Shown here one piece after another: positions 6,639 to 16,070 of a stretch of DNA of 27,965 nucleotides (positions are counted from its first letter, which is position 1; each line of letters opens with the position of its first letter). The DNA comes from a virus, in IMG/VR virus record IMGVR_UViG_3300048922_000158, positions 1-27,965 of that record; one strand, written 5' to 3'. A model generated the notes under the pieces. It saw only the letters and a program-made list of their open reading frames with translations, was not told the DNA's origin and made no database searches. The translations under genes and the position numbers were made by a program.

Positions 6639-8903
6639 TTATGAATTTGTTAAATACGTACAGTTAACCGAAATACTACTACCTGCGGATGGGGTAAAAT
6701 TTTGATTCGGTGTAAACCTTATTATACCGTCGGTACTCATACCACAATTACTAGTAAGCCACTGTGGAGTGGCGCACATGCTTACACTTATAGCAGTTGT
6801 AGGAAATCCAAAAACTGAATAAACTGTATTTGCTGATAACGAAACACTAAGAGTTATTGTAATCATAACGGTTACCATAGCGGCACCTGCTGCATTTCCA
6901 TGTCTAACATATCCACCGGAAATTGTTCCCCAAGTACAAGATAATCCAGAAGATATTACACCAGATATCTGTGTACCGTTTTCATTAGTGATAGAGCCTG
7001 CGGAATGGCAACGCTCTTTTAATGCGGTCGCTTGGGGTTGAGTACTTGTTTTCTTAATGGTACCACCATATTCTGCATGAAGCCCGACTACATTATTAAT
7101 AGAAGAACCGCTCCAGTATAATGAATTGCCATCACTACCGTGGGACATAAGTGCAATACCTCTATTTGATACTTCGCATGAAGATACCTCGAATCTAGTC
7201 TGATCAAATGAAAAACCCGACCAAGTTGAATTTAATACACATCGACACCAAGATACCAAAACAAAACCGCTTACTACACCATATACTGCATTGCTCGCTG
7301 TTGTGGTAAAATTTATTCCACGTATTTCAACAACTGTGCATGAGTTGTCAACTATGCTTACATCTGTAATACTACACACTGTAGATATTTCAGTAGGTTT
7401 AGAACTCTTTAGACGAATGCGACCATTATAAAATCCAGTAATTACTACCCTCTCATCATATGAACCGTCAGTAATTTCAATAATAGCGACGTGTGATCCT
7501 AAATCTTTAGGTAATGAATTAATTACATACTGTATAGTTTTATATGGCCTTGCACTTGTACCGTCACCTGAATCATCACTGCCTGTCGTGGCTACATATA
7601 ACGTTGTATCGAATTGTAATGTACTAATAACTGCACCGTAAGGGTTCACTACAACTCCACCCCTGTCTGCTCTGTAACGTCGAGTTGTTGCAATTATGTT
7701 GTTTCTGTCATACGACAATTCACTGTTTATTGCTGAAAAAACTCCGATGTTAAGACCTGTACCTAATAGAGTCCCAAAGTGCGCCCGTGAACTGTTAACT
7801 ACATAAGCCCCTATGTCCGTATTACCTGTTATTGTAATAACACCTGAAATAAATAAACAGCTGTTTAAATTCGAACATAGTGAAACTGTGGCCCCACCGA
7901 TTGAGTATGTTCCGGTAGTCAAAACATTAACAGTCAACCGGGAATTAAAGTAACCGCTTTCCACTGCCGCTATCCATTTAGTAGTCAAAGTGTAAGTAGT
8001 GCTATCAATACTTCTGCATAATAGTTCACCGTGTGTTACAAGTATCCCACCCGAAACAGTTATGTTGCCTTGTAACAATAATCGCAAATCCCCAGTGTAT
8101 CCATAAATTGTAACGTCCTCATTGTATGTGCCTGTGGAAACAATAATTGAAGCAGTAAATCCATTCAACACTTTTGGGATCTTGCTAAGTGCAAAATTAA
8201 TGGTTCGGTATGGTTTTGCAGAAGTTCCGTCCCCTAAGGTATCACTGCCAGTTGTAGCCACGTATACCGTCATATCTGAATCAAGTGGCTTAGTATCCTC
8301 TATGTACTTCTTAACCTTGCCAAGAAAGACCTTTGTTGACTCTCCAGCACTCGGTACCGGGTATTTTGTATCTATGGGTTCAAGGGTTTCTATGACGGTT
8401 TCGGAGATATCACTATCAAAGTCAAGTTTGTTCATTATATCCCCAACTGTTGCAACTGCTGCCGGGTCAACTTCAAGATTGACGATCTCTGAATTGCTTA
8501 CCCTTGCAACCAGTTTTATATATGCACCCGATACCGCTACACCGTTATATGCTGGCATATAACAATTACCTGACGTTTCAATCGTGACAGCGAAAAGAAC
8601 TTCGCCAACATCGGGATCAGTGGCATATAAGCCGATTGAACGTAAATAATACCCGGTCATAATTTCATCATTTCTAACTGCTGCTTCCACTTGCACCGTA
8701 ATTTCACTTGGGCGACTTACTTTAGATACCAATACACTCTGTTTGGTATCGCTAAGTTCGGTCAAGTCCTCCAACTGGTTTATTTCATATCTGGTGCTTG
8801 ATGTAGTAATTCGTGTAAACTTAATACCATTTGTTCCAGACAGCATTTTTGCAATAAGAATCTGACCTTGTTTTGTGGTAATAAGCTGTGAAAATTGTGC
8901 CAT
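6639..8903 (-). CDS. Tail fibre / tailspike with two beta-helix modules
   Basis: A 754-aa host-recognition protein. Residues 1-155 resemble the N-terminal module of phage tail-collar fibres (MAQFSQLITTKQGQILIAKM, YYLRSIGLYATDPDVGEVLF), which docks on the baseplate. Two modules then start with nearly the same sequence: VYVATTGSDTLGDGTSAKPY at about 213 and LYVATTGSDDSGDGTSARPY at about 435. This YVxxxGsDxxGDGtsaxPYxTI pattern opens right-handed beta-helix (pectate-lyase/NosD-like) folds. Each is followed by short Gly/Ser/Val-rich repeats. The last 100 residues are Ser/Thr-rich and probably form the tip. Enzyme activity on surface polysaccharide is possible but no catalytic site could be assigned. 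It follows the YmfQ-type gene and has an AAGGAAGGTG ribosome site. Confidence 0.85.
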   Translation of the reverse strand: MAQFSQLITTKQGQILIAKMLSGTNGIKFTRITTSSTRYEINQLEDLTELSDTKQSVLVSKVSRPSEITVQVEAAVRNDEIMTGYYLRSIGLYATDPDVGEVLFAVTIETSGNCYMPAYNGVAVSGAYIKLVARVSNSEIVNLEVDPAAVATVGDIMNKLDFDSDISETVIETLEPIDTKYPVPSAGESTKVFLGKVKKYIEDTKPLDSDMTVYVATTGSDTLGDGTSAKPYRTINFALSKIPKVLNGFTASIIVSTGTYNEDVTIYGYTGDLRLLLQGNITVSGGILVTHGELLCRSIDSTTYTLTTKWIAAVESGYFNSRLTVNVLTTGTYSIGGATVSLCSNLNSCLFISGVITITGNTDIGAYVVNSSRAHFGTLLGTGLNIGVFSAINSELSYDRNNIIATTRRYRADRGGVVVNPYGAVISTLQFDTTLYVATTGSDDSGDGTSARPYKTIQYVINSLPKDLGSHVAIIEITDGSYDERVVITGFYNGRIRLKSSKPTEISTVCSITDVSIVDNSCTVVEIRGINFTTTASNAVYGVVSGFVLVSWCRCVLNSTWSGFSFDQTRFEVSSCEVSNRGIALMSHGSDGNSLYWSGSSINNVVGLHAEYGGTIKKTSTQPQATALKERCHSAGSITNENGTQISGVISSGLSCTWGTISGGYVRHGNAAGAAMVTVMITITLSVSLSANTVYSVFGFPTTAISVSMCATPQWLTSNCGMSTDGIIRFTPNQNFTPSAGSSISVNCTYLTNS

Positions 8904-8924
8904 TTATTTGCACCTTCCTTCTTT

Positions 8925-9461
8925 TTATTCAGTACTAATTATTTCTGTAAAGACTACCCCACCCCCATATTTTCTATTTCCATCAACATTACAAAAAATC
9001 TGATTATTAATTGTGGAAGTGATATTACACGGAAACATAGTATTAATGATATATTCCAATTCTTCTACCTGTCCAAACAGTTCTAATTCAGTATTTAGGG
9101 TCATTGTATAACCTTCTGTAAAATTATTAGAAATGGTAAAATTTGTACCATTACAAAGAATAGTGAGTTTTTGCAACAGTATCTTCCAAGTGTAAGGAAT
9201 GGTGTTGAACCACTTACTTTGAACTCTTGAACGTCTACTTTCAAGGGTATCTTCACTTGAAGGGTATATGTTAAGAAGTTTTTCAAACCGGGAAATACCG
9301 TAATTGTCAGAGGTTGCAATAAAATGATTATACAAAACCCTGTCAGTTGCTTTCCATACAATAAGGAAATCGGGATTTTCAGCTTCCAGTGCCGTAACAC
9401 TTTCTTTATAATTCTGCATAAATGGTGGCAAATATGGAACAAGGTCAACTTCTCTTATCAT
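8925..9461 (-). CDS. xkdU: YmfQ/XkdU-type (DUF2313) baseplate-associated protein
   Basis: This 178-aa protein has the layout of the YmfQ/XkdU (DUF2313) family, which sits in the baseplate next to the J-like protein. It starts with VDLVPYLPPFMQNYKE and has FEKLLNIYPSSEDTLESRRSRV near residues 59-80, where a short helix leads into the conserved RR.RV segment. The C-terminal half is beta-rich and variable. The ATG overlaps the stop of the baseplate J gene by 4 nt (ATGA), showing tight coupling, and a GGGGGAGGTG ribosome site lies inside that gene. Family assignment rests on sequence pattern and gene order. Confidence 0.85.
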   Translation of the reverse strand: MIREVDLVPYLPPFMQNYKESVTALEAENPDFLIVWKATDRVLYNHFIATSDNYGISRFEKLLNIYPSSEDTLESRRSRVQSKWFNTIPYTWKILLQKLTILCNGTNFTISNNFTEGYTMTLNTELELFGQVEELEYIINTMFPCNITSTINNQIFCNVDGNRKYGGGVVFTEIISTE

Positions 9462-10660
9462 GAAGACACCTCCCCCATTGTAGGGATTTGATACCTTGTC
9501 AAAGTCATATTGTTAGTGCTGCCGTTTATTTTAGTGTTAGATATATCAATAATACCTTGTACCATTAATATCCTTGTTTCAATCTGACTGATTCTGACTA
9601 CAGTATAATTGCTTTCAGCCCATGATTTTCTAAGTTCCAATAGGTAGGCACTAACTGCTTCTTGAATAGCTGTTTTTGTGTTTGACCAATTGTACCCTTC
9701 ATCAAAAATCACATCTGTGGTTACGTTTAAATCAACTGCTTCTGCACTTCTTACACTGACCACATGACCAATTGGTGCAAGTCCATAACCTTCCCCGGCA
9801 TTCTGTACCGGATCAATAACTGTCTGAATACTATCCAGTAACACAGTTGTAGCTGTCCCATAATCAAGGGAATTAATGACTGTAAGTAAAACTGTACCCC
9901 CAATGGTCAATTTCTTCTCAAATGAAGCCATATAAACGGCTGAAAGCCATGTTGCAACATCTGCATCCACTTCACTGATAACAGAATTGTACCACTCTGT
10001 TACATTTGCACTGGGTATCATGTCAGCCGGGCGAATATCACCATTCCACACCCGTGAAACTTTAACATCTCCAACACCGTCAATACTTTTAACCTTGGCA
10101 AGATAATCTGCACGATTACCACCGAAATTCTGTTCATTGAAGCTATCAAAATATCGTTTTCTTAATACTTCGGTATCTTCATCATCTTCTCCCGGTATTA
10201 ATATTTCAGTAAGAGTTGCAGTTTTCAGCCCACCAATATATTCCATAGGAATCATATCACCTAAATATTGGTTACCAATAATGCCCGCTGTCTCACACTT
10301 CACCTGATACTGTCCCGGTGCAATCTGTTCTGTCACCATATAGTTTAAATCACCTATATTGAACTTCTGACCAGTTAGGTTAATTGTTGTAGGTGTGAAC
10401 TCTCCTTTCAATATTGCATTTGTAGCTAAGTCCGGGGTAATTCCCCTTTCCTTACACAATAGAATAAGAAAATCCCTTGCTGCCGTATCACCATAAGAAT
10501 TGTTAATTAAATATTCCAATTCAATGTATAGGTTTTGAAGTTCAATGGCAGTTGCACTATGGGTATCATAGATTAAAGAACTGGGACGTTTATCAAGTTT
10601 GTCTGATACCCTGTCAAGCATTCGCTGCACTATCACTTCATATGTTTGTACTTCATACAC
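9458..10660 (-). CDS. xkdT: Baseplate J-like protein (XkdT)
   Basis: A 400-aa baseplate wedge protein related to P2 gpJ and PBSX XkdT. Typical segments are RPSSLIYDTHSATAIELQNLYIELEY near the start, the PGEDDEDTEVLRKRYFDSFNEQNFGGNRADY segment about residues 155-185, and VKVSRVWNG, followed by a conserved central domain that ends VIFDEGYNWSNT. It joins the tail hub to fibre-bearing parts of the baseplate. The start is a GTG whose first base overlaps the last of the upstream TAG stop, with AAGGGGGTG upstream; an ATG two bases downstream is out of frame. It is flanked by XkdS-like and YmfQ-like genes as in PBSX. Confidence 0.92.
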   Translation of the reverse strand: MYEVQTYEVIVQRMLDRVSDKLDKRPSSLIYDTHSATAIELQNLYIELEYLINNSYGDTAARDFLILLCKERGITPDLATNAILKGEFTPTTINLTGQKFNIGDLNYMVTEQIAPGQYQVKCETAGIIGNQYLGDMIPMEYIGGLKTATLTEILIPGEDDEDTEVLRKRYFDSFNEQNFGGNRADYLAKVKSIDGVGDVKVSRVWNGDIRPADMIPSANVTEWYNSVISEVDADVATWLSAVYMASFEKKLTIGGTVLLTVINSLDYGTATTVLLDSIQTVIDPVQNAGEGYGLAPIGHVVSVRSAEAVDLNVTTDVIFDEGYNWSNTKTAIQEAVSAYLLELRKSWAESNYTVVRISQIETRILMVQGIIDISNTKINGSTNNMTLTRYQIPTMGEVSS

Positions 10661-11070
10661 TAGATATTCACCCCCTTATCAGCTTTAAAATCACCCAAAA
10701 CGGTATGTACCGTAAATGATGTATGTACCACACCTTTTATATCAGTATCATGTTCGTAATCTGTTACACTGGAAATTCTTGAATCAGTTAATAACGCTTC
10801 TGTTATTCTTCTTTCTAGTTCTGGGCAAACATAGGTGACTGGTTCACCATATAAGTCAATTGTTTCAATACCATAATACCAAGGGTAAATAATGTATTGA
10901 TACCGTTCAGTACTTAATATCCTAAATACTGCCTGTTTCATAGCTTCTACCCCATCAGCAAAACCCCTGATAGAATCACCGTCTGTACTTAAATCCATTC
11001 TATACACTTTGCTTGGTTGTTCTTGTATTTCAAAATCCTGATCTAAAAAGCCAACTGTTGACGGTATCAT
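10660..11070 (-). CDS. xkdS: XkdS-like (DUF2634, gp25-like) baseplate protein
   Basis: This 136-aa protein fits the XkdS/DUF2634 family, distantly related to the T4 gp25 / P2 gpW lysozyme-like baseplate proteins. Visible family parts are YRMDLSTDGDSIRGFADGVEAMKQAVFRIL, YQYIIYPWYYGIETIDLYG and a C-terminal strand ending GDFKADKGVNI. It should be part of the baseplate inner ring. The ATG overlaps the stop of the upstream DUF2577 gene (ATGA). Order XkdR-XkdS-XkdT is kept. Confidence 0.88.
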   Translation of the reverse strand: MIPSTVGFLDQDFEIQEQPSKVYRMDLSTDGDSIRGFADGVEAMKQAVFRILSTERYQYIIYPWYYGIETIDLYGEPVTYVCPELERRITEALLTDSRISSVTDYEHDTDIKGVVHTSFTVHTVLGDFKADKGVNI

Positions 11071-11462
11071 GTTCCAACCCTATCCCATACAATAAATTTC
11101 TGCCCTCCTTGCTGCCTTATCAGGATAACTGCATCACCGACAACCAAGCTGTTATGAACGGTAATTTCTTTTTTTCCAGTTATTCCGTGATTATGAGATG
11201 CAAAAGAAAACTCTCCACTTCCACCACTTTTATTTTCTGTTGACCAATTCACCATGATTGTTGTTTTAAAGTCTGTCACATTTCTTGAAAGAATAAGTTG
11301 TGTTTCACCAAGTATCATTTTCTGTTCCACATTGATTTTTAGCGGTGATGCAGATAAAACTTCACCAAAGTATATGTATACTGGTTTAGTTGCTTCCACC
11401 GCTTCCACCGCTGATTTCTTCATGGTCTTTACAAATTCAACTGCATCAGGCAACAAATTCAC
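11067..11462 (-). CDS. xkdR: XkdR-like (DUF2577) tail protein
   Basis: A 131-aa protein with the DUF2577 pattern: an N-terminal helix (VEAVEATKPVYIYFGEVLSASPLKI), a central beta region, a His-containing turn (ASHNHGITG) and a closing VGDAVILIRQQGGQKFIVWDR. DUF2577/XkdR proteins lie between the tail hub and the baseplate; their role is structural. The start is uncertain: no ATG is available. The GTG at 11460-11462 is itself part of the GGGGGTG ribosome site, so TTG at 11451-11453, nine bases downstream, may be the real start. The reading frame overlaps the hub gene by 17 nt if the GTG is used. Confidence 0.85.
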   Translation of the reverse strand: MNLLPDAVEFVKTMKKSAVEAVEATKPVYIYFGEVLSASPLKINVEQKMILGETQLILSRNVTDFKTTIMVNWSTENKSGGSGEFSFASHNHGITGKKEITVHNSLVVGDAVILIRQQGGQKFIVWDRVGT

Positions 11463-12435
11463 CCCCTCTTAATGTTAAATCCATCCAATGTTCATTTTCT
11501 TTATAGACGTGTCTGCATTTCTCCACAAGCATGAAATTTTTCAGTTTCACATCACCAAAATCTAAGTTAATAACCACCATTGAACCCGCCCTAACCCGAT
11601 TATCTCCAATAGCGTTTGTGATTTTCAGATTACGGGTCTTTTTGTTATACAGGGAAAGCAGCGAATCCGCTTTTGCCTTTCCGTTCTCACCTTTTTGCAA
11701 GGTATCAAAATACTGTAAAATCCCCCATTTTTTTATATTGTCAGAGTCTTGTGTAATATACACTTCCCTATAACCAGTAGCTTCATTGTCATAGGTCAGT
11801 TTAATTTTGTTATATGTGTTATCATCAATAGATGACGTATAATCAAAGTTTTCACCTGTTTCTTCGTCAATCATCAGGTATGCTCCCGGATCACCAACAT
11901 ACATTGATGACAGTGCTTTTAATGTTAATTTCCCAAAATCGTCATACAAAATGAACATTACTTTGGTATTGGATATAGTTAAGTCAAGAGCATTTTCAAT
12001 CATTTCAAAAAGTGAAGTATTTTCCTCAACCCTTGATTTTATTATGTACCCTGTACTTTCAAGCATTCCAACATTTAAGGTATAGTCATCAGCAATCATT
12101 CTCACAAACTGATCTGCTGTCTTGTTTTCATACACCTTTGTATCTTTATTTTTCAAATATCGTAACTGGTCATAAGCTGTGACAGTAATGATTTTATCTT
12201 TGTTTCGCTGTTGCTTAAACACAAAACCAAAGAAAACACTTTCACCGTCAACCTTCATTCTTACTGAACTACCTTCGGAAAAATCAAGAATATCATCTTT
12301 TAGGACTTTAAAAGTCAATTTTCCGGGGGTACTTCTTCGCTCTGTTGACCACTCAATTCCTTCTTCTATTGCAGGTTGAAATATTTTTGTGCCTTCTTCA
12401 TTTCCAATCAAAAGTTCAACATTCAGTTTAAGCAC
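11446..12435 (-). CDS. xkdQ: XkdQ-like tail hub protein (gpD/gp27 type)
   Basis: A 329-aa (GTG start) tail hub protein. The family's pattern of small split-barrel domains is visible: IFQPAIEEGIEWSTERRSTPGKLTFKVLKD, then VRMKVDGESVFFGFVFKQ near residue 58, VTAYDQLRYLKNKDT near 84, and a C-terminal DNRVRAGSMVVINL with VEKCRHVY. It caps the tail tube and links it to the baseplate. The start is unusual: the GTG at 12433-12435 lies within the AAAGGGGGTG ribosome site, leaving almost no spacer. A CTG at 12424-12426 sits at the spacing used by other genes here. There is no in-frame ATG near the start. Confidence 0.87.
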   Translation of the reverse strand: MLKLNVELLIGNEEGTKIFQPAIEEGIEWSTERRSTPGKLTFKVLKDDILDFSEGSSVRMKVDGESVFFGFVFKQQRNKDKIITVTAYDQLRYLKNKDTKVYENKTADQFVRMIADDYTLNVGMLESTGYIIKSRVEENTSLFEMIENALDLTISNTKVMFILYDDFGKLTLKALSSMYVGDPGAYLMIDEETGENFDYTSSIDDNTYNKIKLTYDNEATGYREVYITQDSDNIKKWGILQYFDTLQKGENGKAKADSLLSLYNKKTRNLKITNAIGDNRVRAGSMVVINLDFGDVKLKNFMLVEKCRHVYKENEHWMDLTLRGGEFVA

Positions 12436-12443
12436 CCCCTTTC

Positions 12444-13133
12444 TTATGTTACCGGAATAGTCAAAACCTGACCTGGGTATATCAAATTAGGGTTACCACC
12501 AATGGTCCCCTGATTTGCATTATAGATAATGGTATATTTTGAACCATTACCATAAAATTTCTTTGCTATGTTAAACAAACAATCACCTTTTACTACTGTA
12601 TACGCTTGTGAAACTGTCGGTGCGGGTGAATTATTGTTTTCTCGTGGGGGTTCAGTACTTGCCGTTGGTTTATTTTCTGCAATTGTGATGTTTACTGTTT
12701 TAGTGCCGTAGTCCTTCCATTGTTTCAGGCTGAATTTCACTTTGAAGTCAAAGCCATTTTTTGCTTCTTCTGTGATTTTATAATCTTCCAATGATACCTT
12801 GATGTTTGTATTCAATAATCTTTTTCCTTCTGGAAGTTGCCTACATACAAGAAACTGAAATGGTCTTTGACTTGTTTTTAATTCTTCAAAAATGTCCATG
12901 AAGTATCCAGCATTTTTAAAGCCAGATTTATAAACTGCATAAGGGTGTTTCACTTGAGGTATTTCACACTCAAATTCAATATCCGTCAACCCTGCCCTTT
13001 TCAGAATATTGATTTCCCCTTCATTAATGAGATTCACTGTTTTATTGTTATTATTAATTTTTATCTGCATCTTGTCAGGGGTGACAGGTAACAGACAATT
13101 TTTTAAGTATACATCATATCCACTTTTTGCCAC
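12444..13133 (-). CDS. xkdP: XkdP-like LysM tail protein
   Basis: This 229-aa protein resembles XkdP, which lies between the tape measure and hub genes of PBSX-like phages. Residues 1-150 form a beta-rich domain (LLPVTPDKMQIKINN, INILKRAGLTDIEFECEIP, FKVKFSLKQWKDYGTK). A Pro/Asn/Ser-rich linker follows (about 155-175), and then a LysM domain (YTVVKGDCLFNIAKKFYGNG to YPGQVLTIPV, about 177-227). The LysM part probably contacts peptidoglycan or aids assembly. The GTG start at 13131-13133 directly follows the tape-measure stop (TAAGTG), with GGGGTG upstream. Confidence 0.9.
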   Translation of the reverse strand: MAKSGYDVYLKNCLLPVTPDKMQIKINNNNKTVNLINEGEINILKRAGLTDIEFECEIPQVKHPYAVYKSGFKNAGYFMDIFEELKTSQRPFQFLVCRQLPEGKRLLNTNIKVSLEDYKITEEAKNGFDFKVKFSLKQWKDYGTKTVNITIAENKPTASTEPPRENNNSPAPTVSQAYTVVKGDCLFNIAKKFYGNGSKYTIIYNANQGTIGGNPNLIYPGQVLTIPVT

Positions 13134-15869
13134 TTACTCATGCACCCCTTCCGTAATGCTGTCAATAGCTTCATTAACTGAATCCGTAAAACCTGACATA
13201 AATCCATCAAGATCATTACCGTTTTTAATTGTATTCTGCATTCCTGACTGGTCAATATTGACTTCTGCAACGGTATATCTATTCACTGCTTCCTGTTCTG
13301 CAATGTCACGTAAATACTTTAAATCTTCTTCTGTAATGTCCATTGCATCTTTTATACCACCTGTATCTTCTGCAATGGTGTCAAGGTTCCCGGCTACACC
13401 TGAACCATTCAACGCTGACGCATAATCATCTTCGTTAGGTATATCTGTACTACCAAAAATATCCGAAAGGTTAAAATTTGAAACTTTATCAGCAATACCA
13501 TCACCCCATGCAGCACCCGCATCAAAAGCATTGGAAGCCCATCCATCTTGAAAAGTGTCAAAGGTTGACATACCTTTATCAAATGCATCGGCTACTGACG
13601 TGTATTCCTGTTTATTCCCGGCTGCTTCTGCTGATTTAGCTGCATATTCATCCGCTGCCGATGTAATACCTGAATAATCAAAGTCTACAAATGGTAATTT
13701 ATTTAAGGCTTCGGCTATACCACCAATAACAGTTAATGCTGTTGAAAGTAGATCATAAAACCATGACTGTACAGATGAAATTGCATTGTTAAAAGCTACC
13801 GTCATATTAGTTGCCAATGCTCCAATGGCACTACCAATACCTAGTGCAATATTTGCAACGGTCAAGCCCAAGTTTTTGAAGAACTGAATTACTACATTGA
13901 TACCACCAGTTATTACACCAAATCCTGACGATGCAACCCCAGTCATCTTTGCTATTGCATTTGCTATTGCGAAAATAATTGCAATCAAGGCAATTATTAA
14001 AATAATTATCCACACAATAGGACAGGCATACATTGCACTATTTAATCCCATCTGTGCAGTCGCTGCTCCCCAAGTTGTACCTGAGAATAACACCATAGCT
14101 GCGGAAGCAAGCAATTTTGCTAAGGTCATGACTACGGTTGCTGCTGCACTTGCCAACTCCATACCCTTTACAATAGCAAGATAAGCTGCATATACAGCCA
14201 ACGCACCTATAACCCCATAAATGATAGGACTAATTATTGACCAGTTATCAGTTATAAAACTACCGACTGTACCAATCAGGTCAAAGATATTCAAGACAAT
14301 GTTTGCGAGTACCGCCATTGCTTCGATTGCACCCTTCACAAACTTCTGAAAGGATTCACTATTGGCTATATCATTCAACCTTTGAAGTACGGGCTGAAAA
14401 GCCATAATTGCGGTATTCTGCATGGACTGCCAAACCTGTCCCCAAGTCATAGGCATTTGTTCAAACTTGGCATTAATATCATCAGAAGCTGCAAAGATTG
14501 CTGCTTTTACAACGTCCGCTGACAATTCACCTTCTGATGCCATTTCACGAATTTTGCCAATAGGGACGTTAAGATAATCCGCTATGTTCTGAATCAAATT
14601 AGGGGCTTGTTCAAAGATACTGTTTAATTCATCACCACGTAAGACACCTGAACCAAGTGCCTGTGATAACTGTAACATGGCATTAGATGCTTCCGTTGTT
14701 GATGCTCCGGCAATAGTCATCTGTTTTTGGATAAGGTCAGCAAATGCAACCACTTCTGTTGAACTACCAAAAGCATCCTTTGCATTATTACCGAAACGGG
14801 CAACTACACCAGCCATTTCAGTGAAAGAACCACGTGCATCCTGCGCTGCTGCATATACCATATTTACCAGTTCATCCGTACTTTGCAAACCGTCATTCAT
14901 CATGTTCAATCTTGACGTTGTCTGAACAAGTTCATCAGAAATGTTCAAAGCCCCACCAGCCGATTGGATACTGATATAAGTTGCAGCCACACCCTTAATC
15001 GCATTAGTTAAACTATCTGCCTCACTTGTTCCTTCTTGAATTTTCTCATTAAATCGCCCTTGTTCATCAACATTGTCTCTAATGTATCGTTCTGTATTGC
15101 TAATAGTTTGCGATAACTTCAAATACGCATCGTTTGCAGCACTCACATCCATATTATCCATTGCAGAATTTAGGCTGTTCTGTGCCTGTAACGCTTGATT
15201 CAATTGGGAACGTAATTGTTCCAGTTCTGCATTTGCAGTATCAGTTCCTATGTTTACCGGATTATTCTCAATCTGCTGAATATGGTCACGAACCATATCA
15301 ATTCTAACCGCCAAACTGTTCAAGTTTTGGAATGCTTCTGGTGGAAAAATCATAGTATTGTAAGCCTGTCTTGCAATACTATCTTGTGTACTGCTTAACT
15401 GCTCCAACATTGAATTAGTACTTTGAACTTCCTGACGGAATCGGTCAATGCCTGTACTTGTGAATACATCCAAGCCGTCCGTTTCCCATTGAATGGGAAT
15501 TTCAACAGGGTCAGGGGGTGCATTTGGCTGAATAGGTGTTTCAAGTGGTGGCGGGTTTTCTATAAGTGGTTCAGGAAGGATCGGCTCTACTGGAACAGAT
15601 ATGGGTTCTTGATTCCCACCAGTCACCATAGGTGAGGTGACATCAGGGGCGGTCTGATTATTCAGTTCTGCGTTCAGTTGGTTCAGTGCAGCAGTTGCTT
15701 GATTGATTTCATTTCTTGCACCTTCCAGTGATGATGTATCAATATCAGCATTCATACTCTGCTGCATATCAGCCATAGATGACACAGCAAGGTTTACAGA
15801 ATTAATAATACCGTAAATCACATTAGTAAATTGATCGTTTAGTTCTATACCTGTTTGAATGGATGACAC
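13134..15869 (-). CDS. Tail tape measure protein
   Basis: A 911-aa protein that sets tail length and travels through the tube at injection. Residues 1-300 are helical, Asn/Gln-rich, with a Pro-rich block near 85-125. The conserved tape-measure N-terminal domain is at about 300-500 (ARGSFTEMAGVVARFGNNAKDAFG, LSQALGSGVLRGDELNSIFEQAPNL). Strongly hydrophobic segments occupy about 505-690 and could span a membrane. The start is GTG at 15867-15869 with an AGGTG ribosome site; a nearby ATG is out of frame. It starts 7 nt after the frameshifted chaperone extension, exactly the place expected. At about 1.5 angstrom per residue the tail would be roughly 130-140 nm (a rule of thumb, not a measurement). 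Confidence 0.93.
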   Translation of the reverse strand: MSSIQTGIELNDQFTNVIYGIINSVNLAVSSMADMQQSMNADIDTSSLEGARNEINQATAALNQLNAELNNQTAPDVTSPMVTGGNQEPISVPVEPILPEPLIENPPPLETPIQPNAPPDPVEIPIQWETDGLDVFTSTGIDRFRQEVQSTNSMLEQLSSTQDSIARQAYNTMIFPPEAFQNLNSLAVRIDMVRDHIQQIENNPVNIGTDTANAELEQLRSQLNQALQAQNSLNSAMDNMDVSAANDAYLKLSQTISNTERYIRDNVDEQGRFNEKIQEGTSEADSLTNAIKGVAATYISIQSAGGALNISDELVQTTSRLNMMNDGLQSTDELVNMVYAAAQDARGSFTEMAGVVARFGNNAKDAFGSSTEVVAFADLIQKQMTIAGASTTEASNAMLQLSQALGSGVLRGDELNSIFEQAPNLIQNIADYLNVPIGKIREMASEGELSADVVKAAIFAASDDINAKFEQMPMTWGQVWQSMQNTAIMAFQPVLQRLNDIANSESFQKFVKGAIEAMAVLANIVLNIFDLIGTVGSFITDNWSIISPIIYGVIGALAVYAAYLAIVKGMELASAAATVVMTLAKLLASAAMVLFSGTTWGAATAQMGLNSAMYACPIVWIIILIIALIAIIFAIANAIAKMTGVASSGFGVITGGINVVIQFFKNLGLTVANIALGIGSAIGALATNMTVAFNNAISSVQSWFYDLLSTALTVIGGIAEALNKLPFVDFDYSGITSAADEYAAKSAEAAGNKQEYTSVADAFDKGMSTFDTFQDGWASNAFDAGAAWGDGIADKVSNFNLSDIFGSTDIPNEDDYASALNGSGVAGNLDTIAEDTGGIKDAMDITEEDLKYLRDIAEQEAVNRYTVAEVNIDQSGMQNTIKNGNDLDGFMSGFTDSVNEAIDSITEGVHE

Positions 15870-15875
15870 CGCCCA

Positions 15876-16070
15876 TCACCTACCTTTCTTTTTAGCTTTC
15901 TTTTCAGCCCTTTTCTTTTCTTCCTTATCCTTTTCCACTTTTATTTTTATAGATGCAATAACAAAAGCTTTTTCTTGCTCATCCATTTCCAAAAAAGTAG
16001 AAGGTAGTATGTGAAGTTTGTGAAGGGCATAGTAAGCATAATTCGCTTCACCATCCCCTTCTTCTATTAG
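15876..16070 (-). CDS. -1 frameshift extension of the tail assembly chaperone
   Basis: This reading frame has no start codon of its own and is entered by -1 slippage from the upstream chaperone gene. It adds 64 residues, beginning LIEEGDGEANYAYYALHK, continuing PSTFLEMDEQEKAFVIASI and ending in a Lys/Glu-rich tail (KDKEEKKRAEKKAKKKGR) before TGA. The joint product would be about 207 aa. The position between the chaperone and tape-measure genes matches the lambda G/GT arrangement, where the minor longer product binds the tape measure while the major short form binds tail-tube subunits. No initiation signal for separate translation is seen. Confidence 0.85.
   Translation of the reverse strand, partial: LIEEGDGEANYAYYALHKLHILPSTFLEMDEQEKAFVIASIKIKVEKDKEEKKRAEKKAKKKGR

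Noticed and set aside
8122-8562. 146-codon plus-strand open frame
   Set aside because: Opposite the tail fibre; a shadow without a recognisable domain or start signal.
6639-8903. Diversity-generating retroelement target in the tail fibre
   Set aside because: No reverse transcriptase gene or template repeat is in the window and the fibre end lacks the usual C-type lectin variable region.
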